Assembly: GCA_016788945.1 (NCBI GenBank)
Contig: JAEUSA010000336.1
Coordinates: forward strand, 1-8,420
DNA: 8,420 nucleotides
Origin: Leptospiraceae bacterium
GTDB lineage: Bacteria > Spirochaetota > Leptospiria > Turneriellales > Turneriellaceae
Direction of reading: 5' to 3'
Below the pieces are notes generated by a model. It ran no database searches. It worked only from the letters and a program-made list of their open reading frames with translations, and was not told where the DNA came from. Below, in pieces: positions 1 through 5,187 of the stretch; the first letter of the stretch is position 1; each line of letters begins with the position of its first letter. The translations under genes and the position numbers were made by a program.

Positions 1-14
1 ACGGAGATCAGAAT

Positions 15-230
15 ATGCAACACCGACAATACTTTTATTTGCCCGGCTCTGCTGGTCGAAATCATATCAGATATGAGAGCTTCAATCGCGCCACCAAGAA
101 TGACCCATGGGGAAAAGCCTATCTTCTGCCGCTATACCCGGTCGCGTTAGCTGTAGACATCGCGGTTTTTACCTTCTACGTGATCATTTTTTTTGGCGGC
201 GGAATGCCCGGTGTCCCCGGGTCCCTATAG
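15..230 (+). CDS. Small hydrophobic membrane protein, possibly the C-terminal end of a longer gene
   Basis: A 71-codon frame starts at ATG 15 with a GGAG at bases 3-6, eight bases upstream, which is a good ribosome-binding site. The frame is also open to the left edge, so the gene may begin outside the window. Residues 1-34 are polar and aromatic. Residues 35-60 are strongly hydrophobic (AYLLPLYPVALAVDIAVF and onward), with one aspartate at 48, and would form a membrane segment. The tail is glycine- and proline-rich. The arrangement of a hydrophobic LPxxPVALAVDIAVF-like tail faintly recalls YceK-type small lipoproteins, but no lipobox is visible here and I do not claim the family. It lies about 40 bases before the next exported protein, on the same strand. 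No function can be named. Confidence 0.45.
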   Translation: MQHRQYFYLPGSAGRNHIRYESFNRATKNDPWGKAYLLPLYPVALAVDIAVFTFYVIIFFGGGMPGVPGSL

Positions 231-269
231 ACCTCCAAGTGACCTTGCGATGTGACTGAGTTTACAGTA

Positions 270-827
270 ATGCAAGTTGGTGAGCCGCTAAGAATCGTGA
301 CGCGTATTTCCATACCGGTCGCCTTCGTTGTGGCCTCCCTTGGAAATTCAATTATTTCATCCGAGGCAATCGCCAAAGAAACATGCAAACTCTATTCCGA
401 AAGTGCAGCTCCTCAAGCACCAGCAATACCGCGAGTCATAGATGCGGCCAATAAGGAGCTAATTTTGGAAATAATTCCAAATCAAGAGCGCAGTGTCGTT
501 CAATATTTCATTTACTACGGCGAAACCGCAGATGCAAAACAAGGGAAAATTGAATTTATTTCAAGACCGTTAGTCGCACCCGGTACTATTTCTGGCAGGG
601 CTATCTTGCAGGCCGGCGGGCGACGTCGCATCGCCATAACGAACGAAACCATTGCGCAAAATCGACGCGTTGCTCGCGAAGGTTCGACGTATTCTTATCC
701 GAGTTTTGAATCAGGTAAGCGATTCTTCTTCAGAGTCGCCGCAGTCTATTGGTTGTGCGATTCAGCGGGGCATTTAGGTGTACGAGAAAGCGAACCGTCC
801 GATTCCGTACCGGTGTTTTTTAAGTAG
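270..827 (+). CDS. Exported fibronectin type III-like protein
   Basis: The protein has 185 residues from ATG 270. A GTG at 252 in the same frame would add six residues; neither start has a clear ribosome-binding site. I prefer 270 because it gives a normal signal peptide: a charged start (EPLRIVTR), a hydrophobic core at about 13-30, and likely cleavage after EAIA (residue 35). The rest resembles one fibronectin-III-like beta sandwich: a proline-rich first strand (APQAPAIPRVI, 47-57), VQYFIYYGE at 77-85, FFFRVAAVY at 152-160, and a closing SEPSDSVPV at 174-182. The middle (about 95-140) is longer than in a standard domain and may be an insertion. Cys39 and Cys163 are the only cysteines of the mature chain and could form a disulfide. 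It probably acts in the periplasm or at the surface, binding something. The gene is fairly sound; the fold is inferred from pattern alone. Confidence 0.65.
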   Translation: MQVGEPLRIVTRISIPVAFVVASLGNSIISSEAIAKETCKLYSESAAPQAPAIPRVIDAANKELILEIIPNQERSVVQYFIYYGETADAKQGKIEFISRPLVAPGTISGRAILQAGGRRRIAITNETIAQNRRVAREGSTYSYPSFESGKRFFFRVAAVYWLCDSAGHLGVRESEPSDSVPVFFK

Positions 828-844
828 CATCCTAATGGCATTAG

Positions 845-1129
845 TTGGCCGACAAAGTCGTAAATTTTTATTGCAAAAGCGATGAGGATTTTTCGCTACA
901 ATACGCTCTGCAAAAACTCATCCGGCTTAAAGCACAGGTCAATGCCCGAGATAGTGAAAGTTCAACGATTCTTCAATGCCCTGCGCATTATTCCCGAGTG
1001 GAAGTCATCAAGTATATTTTGGATTCAGGTGTTAAGGTAGACGCAAAAACTAAAACTGATTGGACGCCACTTCTGGTTGCAGTCAAAGTTAGAATCGATA
1101 TAATAATTGTCATGATCATTATTAACTAA
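845..1129 (+). pseudogene. Ankyrin-repeat protein fragment, probably decayed
   Basis: A 94-codon frame begins at a weak TTG with no ribosome-binding site, 17 bases after the preceding stop. It shows ankyrin repeats: the second half of one (LQKLIRLKAQVNAR, about 22-35), a full one at about 36-68 (VEVIKYILDSGVKVDAK is the typical second helix and hairpin), and the start of a third (TDWTPLLVAVK, 72-81). The reading then runs into a low-complexity string rich in isoleucine and stops, so the third repeat is cut short. Ankyrin proteins normally carry several complete repeats, which mediate protein-protein contact. The missing N-terminal helix, weak start and truncated end suggest a broken or rearranged gene rather than a working one. 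An expressed short protein cannot be ruled out. Confidence 0.5.
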
Positions 1130-1230
1130 AACTGCTCCGAAAGCGACCTGCGCGGCTGCATGCGACGAATGTGAATCTGGCATCAATAAATGTCTGGAAT
1201 CGTACAAAGTATATGCTGCAAAGATCTAAA
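1116..1230 (+). pseudogene. Cysteine-rich coding remnant without a start codon
   Basis: After the ankyrin fragment, another frame is open from just after a TGA at 1113-1115 to a TAA at 1228-1230. It reads as a plausible protein end, with CAAACDECESGINKC as its core: four cysteines in 15 residues, then a basic, aromatic tail (YKVYAAKI). There is no ATG, GTG or TTG in this frame, so as written it cannot be translated alone. A one-base shift would join it to ATG 1112 (Met-Ile-Ile-Ile-Asn), which looks like the start of a hydrophobic leader. It may be the 3' end of a small exported cysteine-rich protein damaged by a frameshift. The evidence is composition only, and chance is possible. Confidence 0.25.
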
Positions 1231-1668
1231 GGATTCCTGAGAGTTAGGGCCATGATAGTTTCTATGTTGTTGCTCCAGAATCAACTTCACGCCGGCGTCT
1301 CAGGAAAAGTCGATTATGGTCAGGTATTTGGAATCGTTCTTCTTGCAGGCGCAGCTTGGCCTTTGGTGCCCGCTGGCGTGACGACCGGCATAGGCAACGC
1401 CATAAATACCGACAAACCCAAAGGTGATTTTGGTGCTTCGTACCTCGGTGCCCTCGGTGGTACCTTTGTTGGCCTTGCCCTAGGATATTTTATCGACCAA
1501 GCGTTTCCGAAGGGACAAAGCTATCTCCTTGCTTGGGTCTTTCTCAGTTCTTTTGGCGGGGCGGTAGCTGGTTATATGCTTTCTATTCCCGAGAGTGCAA
1601 CGGGTTCGGGCGCATCAAATTCTGCCACAAATATCCGTTACCTACAACTTGGTGCGATGAGCTTCTGA
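1213..1668 (+). CDS. Exported glycine-rich multi-pass membrane protein of unknown function
   Basis: The frame is open from GTG 1171, but ATG 1213 gives the best start: 151 residues with a classical signal peptide, a basic n-region (LQRSKGFLRVR), a hydrophobic core MIVSMLLL and cleavage after LHA (residue 27). ATG 1252 has a GAGAG eight bases upstream and is an alternative, though it would leave only a 14-residue signal without positive charge. The mature part has hydrophobic stretches at about 36-60, 75-94 and 104-124. The last two contain small-residue patterns (GALGGTFVGLALG and SFGGAVAG) typical of glycine-zipper helices that pack tightly in membranes. The C-terminus (NIRYLQLGAMSF) is short and polar and ends in Phe. 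It lies 16 bases before the next gene, so the two are probably cotranscribed. I do not recognise the family. Confidence 0.6.
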   Translation: MLQRSKGFLRVRAMIVSMLLLQNQLHAGVSGKVDYGQVFGIVLLAGAAWPLVPAGVTTGIGNAINTDKPKGDFGASYLGALGGTFVGLALGYFIDQAFPKGQSYLLAWVFLSSFGGAVAGYMLSIPESATGSGASNSATNIRYLQLGAMSF

Positions 1669-1684
1669 GTCCGGGAAGTGAGGA

Positions 1685-2239
1685 ATGATTACATTCCGAT
1701 ATTTTTATCAGGTCTTGCCGTGTTTTTTCATGGCGTGCGGTTCTTTTGCGCAATACACGGTAAGACCCATTGTCGAAAATAACGGCGATCAAATTCTGGA
1801 ACTGCGTGTGACTAATAAATGGCGCAGAGATAAGCTGCCGTTAAATTTTATTGAGATTTATGCGATACTAATCCCTGCGGAGAAATTTGAAAAAAAAATG
1901 CAAAGCTTTGGTGGCGATGTTGACCTTCTACGAATCTATTTGGATGAAATGATTTATGTGTACCATAGTAAGCGCAAATATTCGGAAATCATGTTGGTAA
2001 AGGAAATGCATTCTAATTTAACCAGGACTGCAACAGGCGTGATTTATCTTAATAAACACAACAATGGTTTTAGGAATAGCATCGGAAATTCTACATCGCC
2101 TTTATCGCCGGGGTATTATTTATGGCGATCAAGATCTTCAGCCATTTGGTCAATTGGTATAGATCGGCAAGAGATTCTGTTTAGAGTTTTGCCAGATCGA
2201 ATTGATATAATTTACAAGGATGAGGAAGGATTCATTTGA
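1685..2239 (+). CDS. Exported protein of unknown function (possible lipoprotein)
   Basis: The protein has 184 residues from ATG 1685, preceded by GTGAGG a few bases upstream, a good ribosome-binding site. The N-terminus is a signal peptide. It could be cleaved after SFA (residue 22) or lipidated at Cys18 (FFMAC), since spirochaete lipoboxes are loose. The mature part is mixed alpha/beta and rich in charged and aromatic residues, starting with a beta-like segment (YTVRPIVENNGDQILELRV). There is an amphipathic, basic middle (FEKKMQSFGGDVDLL) and a C-terminal YYLWRSRSSAIWSIGID stretch. No known motif or catalytic set is visible. Codon use is clearly AT-rich compared with the genes from 2393 rightwards, consistent with acquired or weakly constrained DNA. 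It is the last + strand gene of the left block and faces mnmA across about 150 bases. Confidence 0.65.
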   Translation: MITFRYFYQVLPCFFMACGSFAQYTVRPIVENNGDQILELRVTNKWRRDKLPLNFIEIYAILIPAEKFEKKMQSFGGDVDLLRIYLDEMIYVYHSKRKYSEIMLVKEMHSNLTRTATGVIYLNKHNNGFRNSIGNSTSPLSPGYYLWRSRSSAIWSIGIDRQEILFRVLPDRIDIIYKDEEGFI

Positions 2240-2392
2240 AACTCACCATTGGCCAGCGGCATAAAAGTTCAGTTCTATATTACTCTATGAGGCAACCGTC
2301 CATGATTAACTTGTTATCTCAGAAAGGGACGACGGGCGCCCGATTCGGGGTGATGACGATCCCCGAAACTTGCATGTTATTACATATTACGG
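2240..2392. other. Convergent intergenic gap
   Basis: This gap of about 150 bases separates the last gene of the left block from the 3' end of mnmA. A weak frame beginning at TTG 2236 crosses it and runs into mnmA, but it has no ribosome-binding site and no protein-like pattern, so I do not call it. The gap contains the group of inverted repeats described as a possible terminator. Confidence 0.5.
2333..2367. terminator. Possible two-way terminator: adjacent GC-rich inverted repeats
   Basis: Three overlapping inverted repeats lie between two convergent genes: the ten-base palindrome CGGGCGCCCG (2333-2342), CCCGA-T-TCGGG (2339-2349), and a seven-base stem TTCGGGG/CCCCGAA (2344-2350 with 2361-2367) around a ten-base loop. 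The position between facing genes suits a terminator serving both strands. No proper T-run follows the stem on either strand, so it is not a textbook intrinsic terminator and may only be an RNA 3'-end structure. Confidence 0.35.
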
Positions 2393-3508
2393 CTAAAGCC
2401 GAATCTTGCCACCCGCGAGAATGAACCCGCCTTCACGGTCATAGAGCACTCCAGCCTGACCGGGGGTCACCGCCCACGCAGGTTTGTCGAGTTCTATGCG
2501 GAGCATGGGCCTATCCCCTGTTTCAAAATAGGCCGTGGCGGGTAGAGGTGAACCGTTGTAGCGTATCTGCACATTACACGGTACGCCTTCAGACCATGCA
2601 GGATCGTCTTCAGCAACACCCTGGAAAATGGCATCGCGGATATAGAATGTGCGGCGTTCGAGTTCTTCGCGTGGCCCCAAGATAACATCACCGTTCGTAA
2701 GAATTTCCAGAACAAATTGCGCTTCGGCAAAACCTGCAACCCCGAGGCCTTTTCGCTGGCCGATGGTTAATCCGACTGAACCTTCGTGTTTGCCTAAAAT
2801 CGCGCCGAGCCGATTACGAAAGTAGCCCGGCCGCATCGAAACACCCTCACGTTTCAAAAACGCCTTATGGTCGTTGTCGGGAATAAAGCAGATTTCCTGT
2901 GAATCGGGTTTGCGCGCGACCGGGATGTTATTCTGTTCGGCGATGCGGCGCGCTTCGTCTTTCACCATCTTTGCCAGTGGGAAAATTGTCCGCGCCAGCG
3001 ATTCTTGCGACATGCCATAGAGGTAGTAGCTCTGGTCTTTCTTGCGATCGGCGGCGGGTGCCACAGCGTATCGGCCATTGGGCAGATGCACAATGGCGGC
3101 GTAATGCCCGGTGGCAATTTGGTCAAAACCGAGCGCAGTTGCTTTTTCGTAGAACTCACCGAATTTGATATAGGTATTGCAATGCACGCACGGGTTCGGA
3201 GTTAACCCGTTCTCATAATCGGCAATGAATGGGTCGATGACATTCTCGCGAAAGTCAGCTTCCATCTTGAGCGCATAGAATGGTATGCCCATTCCACGCG
3301 CCGAGCGCTCGGCGTCTGCCATGTCTTCAGGCGAGCAGCAGGAAGTAAGTTTGTTTTTTGCCGCGACCGGGGTGTCGCAGGCTTCGGGTTCTTTATATTC
3401 CCAGAAGCGCATGTTTGCGCCAATCACTTCATGACCTTGCTGCTTGAGTAGAAATGCCGAGACTGCTGAATCAACGCCACCGGACATTGCACACAAAACT
3501 TTCGCCAT
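2393..3508 (-). CDS. mnmA: tRNA-specific 2-thiouridylase MnmA
   Basis: MnmA activates C2 of wobble uridine 34 in the tRNAs for Lys, Glu and Gln with ATP and inserts sulfur delivered as a persulfide, giving s2U34. The 371-residue length is normal for the family. Visible signatures are the ATP-binding PP-loop SGGVDS (9-14), TPNPCVHCN (103-111) with the probable catalytic Cys110, TGHYA (133-137), KDQSYYLYG (158-166), and DSQEICFI (202-209) with the second essential Cys207. A Cys pair at 57-58 (SCCSPED) and Cys107 are further cysteines close to the active-site sequence. Where E. coli has Asp before its catalytic Cys (NPDxxC), this protein has Cys107. The start overlaps the stop of the upstream rhodanese (TGATG) and lacks its own ribosome-binding site, so translation is probably coupled. 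The assignment is secure. Confidence 0.97.
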   Translation of the reverse strand: MAKVLCAMSGGVDSAVSAFLLKQQGHEVIGANMRFWEYKEPEACDTPVAAKNKLTSCCSPEDMADAERSARGMGIPFYALKMEADFRENVIDPFIADYENGLTPNPCVHCNTYIKFGEFYEKATALGFDQIATGHYAAIVHLPNGRYAVAPAADRKKDQSYYLYGMSQESLARTIFPLAKMVKDEARRIAEQNNIPVARKPDSQEICFIPDNDHKAFLKREGVSMRPGYFRNRLGAILGKHEGSVGLTIGQRKGLGVAGFAEAQFVLEILTNGDVILGPREELERRTFYIRDAIFQGVAEDDPAWSEGVPCNVQIRYNGSPLPATAYFETGDRPMLRIELDKPAWAVTPGQAGVLYDREGGFILAGGKIRL

Positions 3509-3828
3509 CAGTAACGGGCCATTTCAGGGTCGATATGAGATGCCCAAGCGTCAATGCCGCCCATCAGGTTGGTGACGTTGCGGTAGCCTTGTTGTACGAG
3601 AAAATGAGCGGCCTGCATCGAACGGCCACCATGGTGACAGGTTAAGATAATTTCTGCCTGCGGATCTATTTCGCTGTAGCGGGTTGTTAGCAGGTGCAGC
3701 GGAATGTGTACTGCATTGTCAAAACGGCAGATATCGAGTTCGTTCGGGTTACGCACGTCGACGAGGACAAAGTTCTCTCCTTTGTCCATTTTTGCCTTGA
3801 GGTCGTGTACAGTTATTTGGTCTACCAT
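3508..3828 (-). CDS. Single-domain rhodanese (sulfurtransferase), coupled to mnmA
   Basis: The 106-residue protein is one complete rhodanese domain. It has LVDVRNPNEL (22-31), the active loop CHHGGRS (64-70) with catalytic Cys64 ready to carry a persulfide, and the closing GGIDAW (90-95). No signal peptide is present, so it is cytoplasmic. Rhodaneses of this size (GlpE- or YgaP-like) move sulfane sulfur between donors and acceptors. Its TGA shares a base with the ATG of mnmA, which strongly suggests that it works with MnmA. In E. coli the route from IscS to MnmA runs through TusA, TusBCD and TusE; here the rhodanese could be the relay. That role is inferred from position. The start is ATG 3828, without an obvious ribosome-binding site. 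The domain call is very sure; the partner is a hypothesis. Confidence 0.93.
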   Translation of the reverse strand: MVDQITVHDLKAKMDKGENFVLVDVRNPNELDICRFDNAVHIPLHLLTTRYSEIDPQAEIILTCHHGGRSMQAAHFLVQQGYRNVTNLMGGIDAWASHIDPEMARY

Positions 3829-3870
3829 AAGGAAAACACGGGATTTTGGCTATCGCCTGCAATCCCTCGC

Positions 3871-3883
3871 TTTAATATATAAC
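3871..3883. promoter_or_regulatory. AT-rich core of the divergent promoter region
   Basis: Between the divergent rhodanese and outer-membrane protein genes, the only AT-rich run (TTTAATATATAAC) contains -10-like hexamers on both strands: TATAAC or TATATA on +, TATATT on -. I could not find a convincing -35 hexamer at the right distance on either strand, so this is a candidate only. Confidence 0.3.
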
Positions 3884-3962
3884 GAAAGCATCCTTTTTGC
3901 CAGAATTCACCGCAAGAGCCAAAGGGATTTACAATGGTGGTGGATTAAATCCCATACCATTC

Positions 3963-5048
3963 ATGAAACGCTTCGTGTGCATGACCATGCTGACAGCCAC
4001 CCTTATTGGTGGCCTATCTGCGGAAAAGACCATGAACCGCAGCCTATCGTTGCTCAATCCCGGTAGTCCGATCAGCCTGCGCTTGAAGGACGACCAGACG
4101 TTCACGGATATTTTCCTGGTGAGCATCGACGAAAGATTCATGGTCTATCAGAAAGATAGCATCACCGCGAAAATCGAGCGCAGCCAGATTTTCCGGGCCA
4201 GACAGGCAGATAGTTATTACTCCGACTTGGCACTGACCGCCGAAGACCATGCGCGTTTTCCGGATTATGTCACTTACATCAGCGAGCGCGGCGATATTGT
4301 CACAGACAAGCAAGGCCAAACATATGCGGGCATGATTACGGCGGATACGCCGACCAGCCTCACCATCAGCACGCGCGCGGCCACCTACGATATCGAAAAA
4401 AGCAAAGTCGCTGCTTGGCGAAAGAATGGTACGTGGTATGGTGACGAAGAGGCAAGGCATGAACCGTCACCCGGAATTTTCCATCTGAATCCTTACCTCG
4501 ACAAGAGGCGTATGCTGAATTTTGGGTTGTTACTTACCGGACCGTGGGCCGTGTTGCCGCAGTTTGGCGCGGCGATCGGTTCAAATGTCAATTGGCCTGT
4601 GTTTGGCGGCATTCGCGGGTCTTTAGGTTATATTTGGGTTGATTTGTACGCGATGGGAATGCTGGCACAGGTGAGCGCGTACCTCAATGTTAACCTGATC
4701 AACTTCACCGCGTTGCGGCTCTTTGCCGGGACAAGTTATCTTTGGCGTGCCGGTATGGTCATCGATTATGCTTATGGTAGCACAACCACGCTTTATCGGG
4801 GCGATCGTGTCTACGGGAAGATGACGCAGAACATATATACGATCCACCTCGGTGCAAAATTCAAGAATCTCATGTTTGAGGCGGGGGTCGAGATGCCGAT
4901 CTCTTATCTCGAGAACTTTGTCAGACCGCAGAACAGCCTCACCAGCGATCAGCCTGAAATCGAAAAGGGCGTAGGCAGAGTACAGAGTTCATTCGATACG
5001 CTACAACGCGTCTCACGAATCTACGCCTCGATGAGCCTGATGTTTTGA
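3963..5048 (+). CDS. Exported protein with two Sm/SH3-like repeats and a C-terminal outer-membrane barrel
   Basis: The protein has 361 residues from ATG 3963, chosen because it yields a clean signal peptide (MKRFVCMTMLTATLIGG, cleaved after LSA at 20). The frame is open upstream to 3897, but that part is not leader-like. Residues about 34-78 and 110-152 are two related beta-rich repeats. Each has the pattern D-x-QT(F/Y), a hydrophobic strand, then IE(R/K)S(Q/K)(I/V), much like the small beta barrels of Sm or SH3-like domains. A linker with proline and charge follows (157-185). From about 186 to 361, alternating amphipathic strands rich in Gly, Tyr and Trp end in YASMSLMF. A final Phe is the usual barrel-assembly signal, so this half is probably inserted in the outer membrane with the repeats in the periplasm. 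There is no clear ribosome-binding site, and an inverted repeat (GGATT-A-AATCC, 3942-3952) lies just before the start. Function unknown. Confidence 0.75.
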   Translation: MKRFVCMTMLTATLIGGLSAEKTMNRSLSLLNPGSPISLRLKDDQTFTDIFLVSIDERFMVYQKDSITAKIERSQIFRARQADSYYSDLALTAEDHARFPDYVTYISERGDIVTDKQGQTYAGMITADTPTSLTISTRAATYDIEKSKVAAWRKNGTWYGDEEARHEPSPGIFHLNPYLDKRRMLNFGLLLTGPWAVLPQFGAAIGSNVNWPVFGGIRGSLGYIWVDLYAMGMLAQVSAYLNVNLINFTALRLFAGTSYLWRAGMVIDYAYGSTTTLYRGDRVYGKMTQNIYTIHLGAKFKNLMFEAGVEMPISYLENFVRPQNSLTSDQPEIEKGVGRVQSSFDTLQRVSRIYASMSLMF

Positions 5049-5183
5049 GTGTCCGAACAATTACCCGCAATCTGGCCGCGTGAGTATAAAGATCCTCAAC
5101 GTGACTATTGCGAATGGCAAGAGAAGTATTCCGATTGCAGGCGGTACCCGCTTGCCTCTTGGGCACGAGCGGCGGTTCGGTAG
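5049..5183 (+). CDS. Possible 44-residue small protein after the outer-membrane gene
   Basis: A frame begins with GTG immediately after the TGA of the preceding gene and ends at TAG 5181-5183, filling the gap before the convergent flavoprotein gene. Its residues look protein-like: SEQLPAIWPREYKDPQRDY, then a CEWQEKYSDC segment with two cysteines eight residues apart and three tryptophans in all. There is no separate ribosome-binding site, so it would depend on termination-reinitiation. It could also be a remnant of another gene's end, or chance. No family is recognised. Confidence 0.25.
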   Translation: MSEQLPAIWPREYKDPQRDYCEWQEKYSDCRRYPLASWARAAVR

Positions 5184-5187
5184 ATAA

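Noticed and set aside
203..222. CCCGG-TGTCC-CCGGG hairpin near the end of the first frame
   Set aside because: It lies inside the coding frame, with a short five-pair stem and no T-run, so it is unlikely to be a terminator.
2236..2424. 62-codon + strand frame after the left block, starting with TTG
   Set aside because: It starts inside the preceding gene's stop, has no ribosome-binding site, shows no protein-like pattern and runs into the 3' end of mnmA on the other strand.
3931..3962. tRNA-like 3' end (GGATTAAATCC followed by ACCA)
   Set aside because: The stem is only a few pairs, and no D-arm, anticodon arm or acceptor partner lies upstream. It is a small inverted repeat in a leader.
4044..4460. 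138-codon - strand frame
   Set aside because: It is antisense to the repeat region of the outer-membrane protein and has no motif or ribosome-binding site.
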